Notes: generated by a model not told the origin, from the letters alone. Shown: positions 9,811 through 20,520, numbered from the stretch's first letter. The stretch: 35,000 nt of DNA from Neocallimastix lanati (nom. inval.) (GCA_016946835.1 JACVTC010000005.1:545001-580000), one strand, 5' to 3'. Numbers and translations are program-made.

Positions 9811-11019
9811 TTAAGCAAGACATTGTTGTGGGAACATACCAGTTTTACCGGTAGTAATATTGTAACCCCATGCCCAACCATCTTCATACTTTTCATAAAT
9901 GGTAGCTTTATCACCACGTCTAAGTTCAATTTCATCACCAGCTTCTGGACGGTGATTATATATAACATCACGAGCATTTTCATCGTTTTGATAAACTTGG
10001 TTATTAGCTGATGGATTACGGTTAAGTGACATTGTTCTTTGAGCATAATTAACTTCTTGAGCATAACCTTGACCATATGGATCAGCAGCTGGTTGACCAT
10101 ATTGATTATCCATACCAGCTCCATATTGACCATATTGCATATCATAATCATTATATCCTCCTCCTACATCTTGTGGTTGACCATACATATCATTCTGTTG
10201 ATTAAACATACTTGTTGACATTTCTGGTTCTGGAGGTTGATTATCAACAACAAAATTGATGTCATTAATTGGATCATTGTTACCTTCTTTTCTTTTATTA
10301 ATGAAATTGAAAACAATACCGACGACGAATAAGGCACCAATGACACCACCACCAATAAGTAAGATCTTAGTCCAATTTGTTTCAGGAGTACTTTTAGATA
10401 AGACGGTATCACGATTTTTCTTAATTTCTGGTGTTGGTGTACCATTATCAAGATTTGTTGCCATAGGTTTAGGGGTAGTAGCCGGAGCAGCAGCAGGAGC
10501 AGCAGGTTTAGCAGCAGTAGGTTGAGCAGCTACAGTAGCTTTAGGAGCATTAACAACAGTTGTTGAGGTTACTGCTTTTGGGTCTGCATTTTTAGCTTGT
10601 TGAGTTTCTTTAGTAGTAGGTACTTGTTTAGTATCGCCTTGATTATTATTATCAACACCTTTAGCTCCATTATTTCCTGTATTACCATTATTATTACCAT
10701 TATTGTTACCATTATTGTTACCATTATTGTTACCATTATTGTTACCATTATTATTACCATTATTGTTACCACCATTATTATTACCACCATTATTACCATT
10801 ATTGCTACCACCATTATTTTCACCACCATTACCACCATTATTACCTCCTCCACTATTATTTTTATCACCTTTTCCATTACCATCTCCTTTTTCATCACCA
10901 TTACCTGGGTCAGGATTAGGATTATCTACATCTTCATCTCCAGGATCTTGTTGATTATCGAATTGTGCATATACAAGAACTAATAACATAAAAAAAAATA
11001 TAATTGTCTTTATTTTCAT
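9811..11019 (-). CDS. Single-pass membrane protein with Asn/Gly-rich ectodomain and C-terminal SH3 domain
   Basis: This is an intronless gene of 402 residues. Residues 1-19 (MKIKTIIFFFMLLVLVYAQ) form a signal peptide. Residues about 20-125 are Asp/Asn/Gly-rich, with a run of NNNG repeats, and about 130-212 are Ala/Pro/Thr-rich and probably O-glycosylated. A transmembrane helix follows at about 219-240 (ILLIGGGVIGALFVVGIVF), with a basic NKRKEG just after it. The cytoplasmic part has a Gln/Tyr/Gly-rich linker (MYGQ, QYGQ). A full SH3 domain closes the protein at about 349-402, with VIYNHRPEAGDEIELRRGD, the Trp pair GWAWG and GKTGMFPQQCL. The layout recalls yeast Fus1, a glycosylated single-pass protein with a C-terminal SH3 domain. 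Orthology is not claimed, because the ectodomain is low complexity. A role in recruiting proline-rich partners at the cell surface is inferred. The start is the first ATG and directly yields the signal peptide. Confidence 0.9.
   Translation of the reverse strand: MKIKTIIFFFMLLVLVYAQFDNQQDPGDEDVDNPNPDPGNGDEKGDGNGKGDKNNSGGGNNGGNGGENNGGSNNGNNGGNNNGGNNNGNNNGNNNGNNNGNNNGNNNGNNNGNTGNNGAKGVDNNNQGDTKQVPTTKETQQAKNADPKAVTSTTVVNAPKATVAAQPTAAKPAAPAAAPATTPKPMATNLDNGTPTPEIKKNRDTVLSKSTPETNWTKILLIGGGVIGALFVVGIVFNFINKRKEGNNDPINDINFVVDNQPPEPEMSTSMFNQQNDMYGQPQDVGGGYNDYDMQYGQYGAGMDNQYGQPAADPYGQGYAQEVNYAQRTMSLNRNPSANNQVYQNDENARDVIYNHRPEAGDEIELRRGDKATIYEKYEDGWAWGYNITTGKTGMFPQQCLA
10675..10812 (-). repeat. Coding trinucleotide/12-nt repeat (Asn-Asn-Asn-Gly) in the SH3 membrane protein
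   Basis: The coding strand carries about ten copies of a 12-nt unit encoding NNNG or NNGG (on the plus strand, accattattgtt). The copies are nearly identical at the DNA level, which points to recent slippage or unequal exchange. The length of the extracellular stalk is therefore likely to vary between alleles. Confidence 0.9.
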
Positions 11020-13050
11020 TTTGAAAATTATCTATTATCTAATATATACTATTTAATCTATTTATATTTTTTTTTATTGTTTATTCTTTGTTACTTTTTT
11101 AATTTATTTTTTTTTAGTTATTATTGTTTTTCTTGTTTATTAAAATCTAATTTTTTGAATATACTAAATAACAAATATAGATAAACAAAATTAATAAAAG
11201 ATTATAATTAGTATTTTTATATATTATAAATTTTATAATTTTAATTAAAAATAAATATTTTTTTTTGTAATATTTTATCTTATAAATTAAATAATATTAA
11301 TATTAATATATATTTTTATTAGCTTATCAATAATTTTGATATTATCAAAAAGTATATTATTTCTTTATTTAAAATTTAAAATTTATATAATTTTATTTTT
11401 ATTTTTTTTTCTTTTTATTCACTTATTAAAAATATACTTTAATTTGATCATATTTATATATTAAACAAATTTTTATTATTTATTTAAAAATTATAATTTT
11501 TATTCATTTTACTAATCAATTACTAATCAGAATATTTTTAAAATTGCTTTTTTTTTTTTAATCTATTTTAATTTTTTCTTTTGAATTTATATTTATTTTG
11601 TCGTATTTTTATATTGTTTTTTGCGATATATATGTTATCTTTTTTTTCTTTTTTAAATGCATTATTTTTTATATTTTATTTTCAAAGTAATTTTCATTGT
11701 ATTTATTTATTGATAAATGTGTCAATAGGCTATATTTTAAATTTTATTTTATACTATATTTATTGTTTTTATTTATATATAATTTTATCTTCAAATTTAA
11801 TAAATAATTAATTTATAATTTATTTATAACTTAGGTCTTTTCTATTAAATTTTGAAATTTTTATTTCAATTGTTTTACTTTTTATTATTATTATTATTAT
11901 AATTATTATCTATATAAAAATAATAATATTTCAATCACTTTACAATATCTAAACGGTCCTTATTTTCTTTTGTTTTTGAAAAAAAAATTTTTTTTTAAAA
12001 AAAAGAGAAAAAAAAGAGAATTATAAATTTTAAATAAAATAAAATTTAAATAATAATTTTATTTTGTTGGTAACAATAAAATACAATTTATTACTTTAGA
12101 TTATAATATATATTAAATTATATTATATAATATATTATATATTATTATATAATATATTAATTTATGTTAATATTCATAAAATAAATAATTTTACTATTAA
12201 TTATATAACTTTTTTCCTTTTTATTATCTATTATTATTTATTTATTTATTTATTATTTATTTATTTATTTATTAATTAATTAATTATTTATTTATTTCTT
12301 ATTTGATAATTATTATTATTTGTTATTTATTATAGAAAGTTTTTTTTTTAAATTGTTTTATATTAAAATTAATAATAACCTTTTTTAATATTTAAATAAC
12401 TTAATATATTAATTAATTAAATGTCAATTTATAATAAATTAAATATTATATTGTTTTAAATATTATTTATACATTTATTATGTATTGTCGATGTATTTAT
12501 TATTAAATATTTGTATATTAATTATGTATTATTATTTTTAATTTATTTATATGCAGATTATTTGTAATTAAATATATGAAATAATAAACAAACAATATAC
12601 TTGCAATATATTAACAAACTTTATATGATAATATTTTTATTCTTCGAAGAGCAAAAAAAAAAAAAAAACAATATTGAAATTAACAAAAAAATTTAAAAAA
12701 TTAATGATTTAATTCAATCTATACAATGATAAATTAAAGTCACCGTTTATTATAATACAATTAAAATATATTTGATACATATAATTACCATATATTAATA
12801 TTAATACAAATAATTTAAACCATTATGTTAATTAATTAAAAGCTCTAAATGGACCAATAAATAAATAATAAGAATTGTAATACGTATATTAATATAAATA
12901 TTATCCAATAGAATAAACGTATTTTAATTATATAAATCCATTTTTTTGTATTTTTTTTATTTATTATTATTTTTTTGTATTTTTGTATTTTTTATAGTTC
13001 ATATCAAAATTTTAAAATTTTAAAATTTTAAATTTTTTTATTTATATATT
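11020..13050. other. A/T-rich intergenic stretch, no gene seen
   Basis: This is upstream of the SH3 gene. It is almost entirely A/T with short TTTA, ATT and TTAA runs. A 76-codon frame at 11581-11811 is a by-product of base composition (Phe/Ile/Tyr/Leu only). The segment 12540-12960 is slightly less repetitive (ttcgaagagc near 12642, taaatggaccaataaa near 12845) but shows no recognisable gene. Confidence 0.6.
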
Positions 13051-13052
13051 TA

Positions 13053-13246
13053 TATATATTTTATTTTATTTTATTTTATTTTATTTTATTTTATTTTATT
13101 TTATTTTATTTTATTTTATTTTATTTTATTTTATTTTATTTTATTTTATTTTATTTTACTTTATTTTATTTTATTTTATTTTATTCAATCTGTACTTTAT
13201 ATTCATATTCTACTATTTATTTTATTTTATTTTATTTTATTTTATG
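13053..13246. repeat. (TTTTA)n pentanucleotide microsatellite
   Basis: About 26 copies of TTTTA run from 13058 to about 13186 with one tttac variant. A short interruption (tcaatctgtactttatattc) follows, then another block of about six copies at 13217-13245. Confidence 0.95.
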
Positions 13247-13710
13247 TTCTATTTATTATTTTTTTATAACGTACTTTTCTCAAAGAAAAAAAAAGTTTTA
13301 TTAAAGTTTTAATGAAGTTGATAATCTTCTTATTGAATTATATAATAAATTGTATAATATGATGCTCAATTAAATCATATTTCATGCTTAATTTTAAAGA
13401 AGTTGATTTTAAATTTTTTTTTGGTTTTGTTTTGCTTTAAAATTTTATCTTTTGATTGAATTTTTGATTGAATTTAAAAAAGGGATGGTTAAGTTCTAGT
13501 TCTAAAATATAGCAAAAAAAAAAATAAAAAAATAAAAAAAAATAAAAAAAAATGAAGAATGAAGAATGAAGAAATAAAAAAAAACAAGAAAAATAAAAAT
13601 TTAAAAGCAGTGGATTTGATTAAATTAAATTAATATTTTTTTTTTTAATCCCTAAAAGTCTATTTTTTACTAAAATAAAATTAAAACTTTTTATAATATA
13701 TTTTAAAGAT

Positions 13711-13976
13711 AATAATAATAATAAATAATAATAAATAATAATAAATAATAAAGAGTATTTATTAATAAATAATAAATAATAAATGATAAATAAATAATAA
13801 ATAATAATAAATAATAATAAATAATAATAAATAATAATAAATAATAATAAATAATAATAAATAATAATAAATAATAATAAATAATAATAAATAATAATAA
13901 ATAATAATAAATATTAATAATAATAATAAATAATAATAAATAATAATAATAAATAATAATAAATAATAATTAATAA
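13711..13976. repeat. AAT/AATAAAT compound microsatellite
   Basis: An array of about 20 copies of a 10-bp unit (aataataaat) with a few degenerate units at each end. Confidence 0.95.
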
Positions 13977-14648
13977 AAATTAAATAAATAAAAAAAAAAA
14001 AAAAAAAAGAATTCCATATTTAAGGACGGGTTTAGAAAATATTAGTAATACATTATTTAAAAGTAATAGTATTAAAATCTCCACTTTTTTTTTTTTTTTT
14101 TATTTAAGAGATAAATAGAATAGAATAGAGTAGGATAATGATAATAATAAAATAATGTTATAAATTTGTCATATGAGAAGTTGATAAATAAATGAATTCA
14201 ATTTATAAATCTAAATAAATAATTACTATTCATATATCGACAAATGAATGAATGCTTAGATAAATAATAATAATAATATATAAGACTTCACATATTTTAT
14301 AATAAATAAGATTTATAAATAAATTAACATAATCATTGACACTCTGCCATAATCATAAGGAAATCCTATTCATTTTTTTTATATTATTTTATTTTTTTTA
14401 TATTATTTTATTTTTTATATTATTTTATTTTTAACAAAAATATATTATTTATTCACTCTTTAATAAAAATGGTTGATTCATTGATTCATTTAGTTTGATT
14501 ATTATTTTAATTATTTAGTTAATTATTAATTATTCATTCATTATTACTATTTTTTTTTTTTTTTTTATTAATAAATTCAAGTTTATATATAAATTAAAAA
14601 AAAAAAAAAAAAAAAGAATTCGATTTGATCATTCATTCATTCATTCAT

Positions 14649-14685
<37 letters not shown>

Positions 14686-14753
14686 AATAATTAAATATAT
14701 GTATATTATATATTTGATATTTAATTGTTTAATTTCAGTTTGTAAAAGGAGGG

Positions 14754-14799
14754 TTAAATTGGCCAAGTGATTAGTATATTGGACAAGTGATTAGTAATA
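14754..14799 (+). other. tRNA 5'-half-like fragment with an internal 20-bp duplication
   Basis: The segment ggccaagtgattagtatatt followed by ggacaagtgattagtaataa is a direct duplication of about 20 bp. Its first copy reads like the D-arm/A-box part of a tRNA (GGCCAAGTGATTAGTATA, compare TRGYNNARNNG). No anticodon arm, B box (GTTCRANTC) or acceptor stem follows, so this is not an intact tRNA. It may be a tRNA-derived relic or chance resemblance. Confidence 0.25.
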
Positions 14800-15303
14800 A
14801 TTTATTGATTATATATAATTATGTAAAAAAATTAATTAACGTGTATAACTTTTACAATAAATGAATAAATAAATTAAATATATATTTATTACATAAATTA
14901 TTAATTTTTATTATTTATAAATTTTATATTAAGTACGAATTTTCCATTTAAAATGGTTTTGAATTATTTATTATTACTCATTTATTTAATTATTACTCAT
15001 TTATTTAATTATTAATTATTATTTATTTGTTTACTATTTATTGATTTATTTATTATTTAGTATTAATTATTATTTTTTACATTTAATTATTCATTATTAT
15101 CCATTTATTTAATCATTATTTATTTTATTTATTATTTAATTATTTATTCATGTATTATGAATTTTTTAATATTATTTTAATAATAAACAAGTCATCATAT
15201 CATCATAATGCCTGTCATCTTAGCCATCCTATGAATCAAAATCATTATAATAGTTATTATAATCATCATTTCATTATAGTAAGAAGAACTATTTCTATAA
15301 TTA

Positions 15304-15342
<39 letters not shown>

Positions 15343-15429
15343 GGCTTTTTATAGTTTTTTCAGTTCTTTTTCTTTCTTTCTTTCTTTCTTTCAAAATAGT
15401 TTCTTTTATTATTAATTATTTATAATAAA

Positions 15430-15681
15430 TATATATATATATTTTTTTACTGCAATCATCTATATTAATACATAAATAAATATATATAACATATTAATAT
15501 GTTTTTCTTTTATATATGATTTATTATTATTAATATTGTTTTTTTTTTTTTTTAATAATTTTTTTTATAATAGGCATAAACATTTCCTGATATCTTAATT
15601 TTTAAAGGATATTGAATTTTGTCATCATAAAAATTAAAATTTGATAAAAGTGTAAGGAAATATTTCATTGTATAATGGGTA

Positions 15682-15717
<36 letters not shown>

Positions 15718-16310
15718 CAAATATTATTAAAAGATTCAATTATTTTATGTATAAATGAAAAAAAAAAAATAAAATTATATATATTTCCAATATAATATAA
15801 ATTTATATTAGAAATGTATCATTTATCTAAACTTTTTTTCAAACTTACTGAATTTTCAAAGAAATTTGCAGCGTATAAATCTTGAGTATCAATAATACCA
15901 TAGGTTTTCAAAGTATCGTTCATTTCTTTGAATTTGATAAGACCAATATTTTTTTTTTTTTTTTTTCAAATCACAAATATCATTTTTGATTCCTTATCCA
16001 ATTATGTAATTAACCCTATTTAAATCCATTTTAAGTTTTTAACTTTATTTCACTTAATAGTCTTGTTATTGATTCACCAAAGTTATAATTAAACTTATTA
16101 TCATAAACATATATTCCATTACGGAAACTCAAATATTCTTGAACAATATAATGCTTTTTTTCTTTAATCTCACCATTTTTATTGAAAGTAACCCAACCTA
16201 CTTATCAGATTATGGCAAGTTTCCAATGAAGACTTGTTTTAATATAATTAAGAATATTTATATGATCTCTTAAAAAACACATAATTATAGTAATATGTAT
16301 ACATATAAAA

Positions 16311-16350
<40 letters not shown>

Positions 16351-16552
16351 GAATTAGGACTCAATGTATTTATTAATAAATATTTAATATAATTTAAAAA
16401 AAAATTCTTTTCATAATATATATAATTTTTTTTCTTTTTTTTTTTTTTTTGGTTATTCCTTTATAAAGTATAATTAAAATTAAAATTTTTTTTTAAAAAG
16501 TTTAATTTTTATATATAATGTTGATTGTTATTAATTGGACATAATAAAAAAT
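15430..16552. repeat. Segmental duplication, copy A (decayed)
   Basis: Similarity to 17800-19163 extends beyond the coding part. On the left, aatcatctatattaatacat resembles aatcatttatattaatatat. On the right, atgttgattgttattaattg (about 16519-16538) resembles atgttgattatcatttattg (about 19133-19152), and ggacata follows in both. The duplication therefore included the gene's 5' flank. The third exon is not recognisable in this copy. Confidence 0.75.
15565..16250 (-). pseudogene. Decayed duplicate of the DEDDh exonuclease gene
   Basis: The minus strand matches the intact exonuclease gene at 17666-18801 through most of its length. For example, the plus-strand pieces aaagaaatttgcagcgtata and ccaaagttataattaaactt correspond almost base for base. 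The copy is broken in several ways. The CAA codon of the GQGIKND motif has become TAA. A T run near 15950-15966 is expanded relative to the intact gene and shifts the frame. A one-base insertion lies near the tract after catccattttaag. About 117 bp equivalent to 18606-18722 of the intact gene are missing, which removes catalytic motif I (D-T-E). The donor of the second intron (ggtaaatg) reads ggaaatg here. It cannot encode an active nuclease. Confidence 0.9.
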
Positions 16553-17665
16553 AATAATAAAAATAAATAATAAATAATAATATATAATATATAATTGAAT
16601 AATAAATAAATAAATAAATAAATTATTTTAAATATATAATTTAATCCTTATTTAAATTATTGTTTATTGCTTATTATTTATAATTTATAATTATTATGGA
16701 TAATTATTGATTATTACTTCTAATTAATTATTATTTCTAATTATTATTATAATTTTAATTTATATGTGATACTAAAATTATTACTATTAAATTTATTTCA
16801 TTGTATTATTAATTCTTTACTATGATTAAAATCTCATTATTTATTTTGTATAATATTTTTTCTTATAATAATAAATGGAATCATGTATTAAATTTTTAAA
16901 AAGCTTTTAATATAAGATCATAGATTATATATGATTAAATAATTATAGATATATATGAGTTAAAACTACTATTTTGTAATGTATACTAAAAACATGTTAT
17001 ATCATGTTATATGCTATATATATTTTAAATACTTTTATCAATATATTGATATAAACGACACATATATAAATAGTGATATATAAGATATAAACACTTGTAT
17101 ACTACGTTTTTTTTTATCTTATATTATAATGGTATCAAATATAATCGTATTCATATTCGAAATATATACTTGTAATAATAGTTAAAAAAACATATACATA
17201 ATAAACAAGTATGGTTCAGTTATACACTTTGTAACTTATATTAAAATATATGTTCAAATATATATATTAAAAAGTATAATTAAAATATAGGAAAAAAACA
17301 TAAATAATAAACAAGTATGTTTCAATTATACACTTTGTAGCTTATATTAAAATATATGTTCAAATATACATGTTAAAAATATAATTAAAATATAGGTACA
17401 TAATTGTTATAATATACAATATATATATATATATAGATATATTAATAATAGTACTATTCACCACTTGTATTTATATCATGAATATAACGTATTCTCAAAT
17501 ATATAAATAAACATATGATTTCAACTTATTTTAATATTTTTTTTAATAAAGTTAATAAAAACTTTTTGAATCATTTAAATATTTTATTCTAATAAAAATA
17601 TCTCATATTTTTTATTTATTATTCATTTATTAGACGAATGATGATCAATAAAATAATAATTATTA
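16251..17665. other. A/T-rich spacer between the two exonuclease copies
   Basis: The left end is the 5' flank of the pseudogene copy, with (TA)n and poly(T) runs near 16313-16348. From 16650 to 17640 the sequence is A/T-rich but not simple. It contains the 107-bp tandem duplication listed separately and a possible minus-strand 3' flank of the intact exonuclease. No protein gene was found. Confidence 0.5.
17184..17396. repeat. Two-copy tandem repeat of about 105-108 bp
   Basis: Copy 1 (about 17184-17291) and copy 2 (about 17292-17396) align along their whole length. Shared blocks include aataaacaagtatg, ttatacactttgta and the longest, ttatattaaaatatatgttc, and both copies end aattaaaatatagg. 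A few substitutions and small indels separate them, so the duplication is not brand new. No coding potential is evident. Confidence 0.9.
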
Positions 17666-18063
17666 CTACAAAAAAATATCAGCATAATCGTCATAAAAAT
17701 TATTTCTGTAATTATTTCTTTTAATTTTAGAAAGTTTTTTCAATTTCTTTTCTTGTTTTTTAAGTAATTTCTTTTCTTCGCTATAACGAATATAATCATT
17801 TTCATTGTAATCATTTATATTAATATATATAAAAATATATAACATATTAATTTTCTTTTTCTTTAATATATGATTTATATATGATTTTATTACTATTAAT
17901 ATAGATTTTTTTATTATATATATATAATTTTTTTTTTTTTTGTAATTTATTTATACATTTACCCGGTATTTTAATTTTTAAAAGATTTTGAATTTTACTA
18001 TCGCTAAATTCAAAATTTCTTAAAAGTGCAAGGAAATATTTCATTGTATAATAGGCATCATTA

Positions 18064-18102
<39 letters not shown>

Positions 18103-18801
18103 GAAAAAAAGAAATATATTATAATTATAAGGTTCAAATTTTTTTTATTAATGAATATAAAATTAAAGTTATATATATATATATATGTAAAAATTACCTG
18201 CATTATGTAAATTTCTATAGGAAATGAAGAATTTATCTAAACCTTTTTTCAAACTTACTGGACTTTCAAAGAAATTTGCAGCATATAAATCTTGAGTATC
18301 AATAATACCATAGGTTTCCAAAGTATCGTTCATTTCTTTGAATTTTGAAAGATCAATATTTATTTTTTTTAAATCACAAATATCATTTTTAATTCCTTGT
18401 CCAACTATGTAATTAACCCTATCTAAATTCATTTTAAGTATTAACTTTATTTCATTTAATGGTCTTGTTATTGATTCACCAAAGTTATAGTTAAACTTAT
18501 TATCATCAACATATTTTCCATTACGGAGACTTAAATATTCTTGAACAATATAATGCTTTTTCTCTTTTATCTCACCATTTTTATTAAAAATAATCCAACC
18601 TACTTCAGTTAAATAGTTATGATTTTTTTCATAAGATTCAGTATCTAATGAAAGGAATAATTTAGTTGAAGAAATTTTTTTATTAATAATATCAATACAT
18701 TTAATATTATTTTGAAGTCTTATTAGATTATGACAAGTTTCTAATGAAGACTCTTTTATAATATATTTCGGAATATCTATATTATATTTTAAACAATCCA
18801 T
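17666..18801 (-). CDS. DEDDh 3'-5' exonuclease-like protein (Gfd2/YDR514C type), three exons
   Basis: The protein has an RNase H-like DEDDh exonuclease fold. Motif I is LFLSLDTESYEKN (D53, E55), followed by LTEVGWIIF. Motif II is VGQGIKND (D140) and motif III is LHNAGNDAYYT (H199, D204). All five catalytic residues are present. The arrangement matches the fungal Gfd2/YDR514C-like C-terminal domain, whose biological role is poorly known. Exon 1 is 18801-18198 and exon 2 is 18064-17963. The intron between them (donor gtaatt, acceptor after a long A run ending aag) falls inside motif III (HNAG/NDA). The proposed exon 3 is 17775-17666, ending TAG. It joins in phase from donor gtaaatg to acceptor cgaag and gives 271 residues with a Lys-rich tail (EKKLLKKQEKKLKKLSK). 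If the second intron is not removed, translation would stop at 17847 after a low-complexity tail. Exons 1-2 are firm; exon 3 is likely. Confidence 0.8.
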
Positions 18802-19163
18802 AATTTTAATAAAATAACTTTTTTTTTTTTTTTTTTTTTTTTTTTATTTTATTTTATCTAGTGAATAAAAGAAAAAACAAAAAAAATTTTTTCTTTTTTT
18901 TGTTAGTAAAATATTTGTATTTTTATACTTTTTTTTATTCTTAATTAAAATCAATTCTTTCATTAAACTTTTCATATCAGAAATAATATAATTTTATAAT
19001 AAGAGTTTTTGATCACTTTTATTTTTAAGCTTTAATTAAAAATTTTAGGTTTTTAAAAATCAAAAAAAAAAAGAGAGAAAAAAATTTTTTTTAAAAGTAT
19101 ATTTATACAATAGTCAAACTTAATTATATACAATGTTGATTATCATTTATTGGACATAAAAAA
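17800..19163. repeat. Segmental duplication, copy B (contains the intact exonuclease)
   Basis: This is the partner of 15430-16552, in the same orientation. It is longer because it retains the 117 bp lost in the other copy and has more flanking sequence. Similarity stops near 17800 on the left, before exon 3, and near 19163 on the right, just after ggacataaaa. Confidence 0.75.
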
Positions 19164-19203
19164 ATATTATAATTATTTAATTTTTTTTTTTTTTTATAAA
19201 TAG

Positions 19204-19235
<32 letters not shown>

Positions 19236-19429
19236 TCATATAGTAATGGTCCGTAATATTTTTATTAATTATTATTATTATTATTTTTTTTTTATTTTTT
19301 ATTTTTTTTTAAAAATTATATTCTATTTTATATTATACAATATTGTAATTAAAATTTTATTATAATTAAGTATTAATTAATATAATGGTATACAAATTAA
19401 ATATATTATAAATTTGGTTATTTTAAAAA
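18802..19429. other. A/T-rich 5' flank of the exonuclease gene
   Basis: Poly(T) runs (18820-18845, 19206-19230) and A/T-rich sequence. The part up to about 19163 is shared with the duplicated copy. A promoter is expected here, but no element can be identified by eye. Confidence 0.5.
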
Positions 19430-19896
19430 ATGTCTTTATAGAATCTAAAACTATATATTAAGATATTATGACAATGCCAAAAATATCTATGTTTTCTGGG
19501 TATCAGACAATGTGTAACTTTATTTGATTATAGTCTTACTGAGGCTACTTTCATTCATTCTATAATTATTGGAGAATCTCACAGTAATGTTTGTGCTAAT
19601 ATTGCTTTAGTAATATTTAAATAAAAAAAAAGAAAAGCGTAGAGCATGCTTAAATGAACTAAAGAAAGAAGGTTATATTATAAATCGGGAGGATATATAA
19701 TTATTGGAATATTTAAAAAATAAGAATTGTAAGCTATTCATGGAAAAAAATAATAAATAAAGAAATAAAAGAAAATTGTAAAATTTGCTAATATATATAT
19801 ATAAACCTTTATTAGGTTTGTTATTTCATGTAGAAATAAAACAAAGAGAAATATTACATTCATAAAAAAAATCAAATTTCATGAAATTATGAATAT

Positions 19897-19929
<33 letters not shown>

Positions 19930-20520
19930 ATTGATTGTAATACTATAATAATTAAAAAAAAAAAAAGAAAAATTTTTTAAAAAAAGTATGATGAGATGGT
20001 TAAAATTATTGAATATTAAACAATGGTCTAAAAAAGATCAAAGAAAATCTCTAATATATATCTTTCCAAAATATTTTATTCAATTCAAATGAAGCAGTGA
20101 AAAGTGCTATAACATTATTGGAAAATATTGAAGGAAAAATTTTAAAAAGTTATAATATATGAGATGAAAATTTATCCATTTATTTAATGATAGATTAGAA
20201 ATAGCCAGAATTGAAAGAAAAGAAGGAAAAAATAAAAAAAAAAAAAAAAAAAAGGAAGAAAAGAAGGAAGAGAATTTTAAAAAAAAATAATTATTTATTA
20301 TATTGAAAGTGTAATTCATTTATTTAACAATGAATGTAAATCAAAAAAAAAAAAGTGTTTAAAATATGTGGTTGGATCTGAAAATCTATTTAAAGGTATA
20401 TACAATATTTGTAAGGATTTAAAAGAAAATATTATATCTGATTTTTTTTTTTTGAATCAGTAGAGATTAATTGAAAAGGCAAAGAAAAAAAAAAAAGGAA
20501 AAACAAATTAAAGTTTTAAA
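19430..20520 (+). pseudogene. Multiply frameshifted coding remnant of unknown family
   Basis: The plus strand reads as fragments of normal-looking protein separated by stops and frameshifts, mostly at A runs. The pieces include KYLCFLGIRQCVTLFDYSLT (from about 19480), RRACLNELKKEGYIINREDI (about 19638-19700), WLKLLNIKQWSKKDQRKS (from about 19995), NEAVKSAITLLENIEGKILK (about 20090-20145), LFNDRLEIARIERKEGK (about 20180-20230) and KYVVGSENLFKGIYNICKDL (about 20362-20423). One stop, in NI*DENLS near 20160, is a TGA where TGG would read NIWDENLS. I do not recognise the family. The mixed amino-acid use and charged helical segments look like a genuine protein that has decayed, perhaps from a mobile element or a lost gene. 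Confidence 0.6.

Larger units (their letters stand above)
13247..15564. other. A/T-rich intergenic stretch with microsatellites and a tRNA-like fragment
   Basis: Contents: A-rich pieces with gaatgaagaatgaagaa near 13555; the AATAAT array listed separately; an isolated GC-containing piece (ttccatatttaaggacgggt near 14012); poly(T) runs near 14084-14101 and 14650-14684; a tandem 20-bp duplication resembling a tRNA A-box at 14761-14798; and a (TTTC)n run at 15366-15392 lying where the third exon of the duplicated exonuclease copy would be expected. A His/Asn-rich frame at 15150-15425 is not supported as a gene. Confidence 0.5.

Noticed and set aside
11581-11811. 76-codon plus-strand frame
   Set aside because: Only Phe/Ile/Tyr/Leu/Asn codons from A/T-rich spacer; no domain and no splice context.
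14008-14624. Repeated A(n)GAATTC junctions (about 14009 and 14616), suggesting cloning adaptors
   Set aside because: GAATTC is expected several times by chance in this length and composition; flanking sequences differ.
15150-15425. 91-codon His/Asn/Tyr-rich plus-strand frame
   Set aside because: It runs through (TA)n, poly(T) and TTTC repeats. The His/Asn part (from about 15197) is slightly unusual but has no start context, homology or splice signals that I can defend.
20107-20319. 70-codon minus-strand frame
   Set aside because: Antisense to the decayed coding remnant and dominated by Phe/Ser from A/G-rich sequence.
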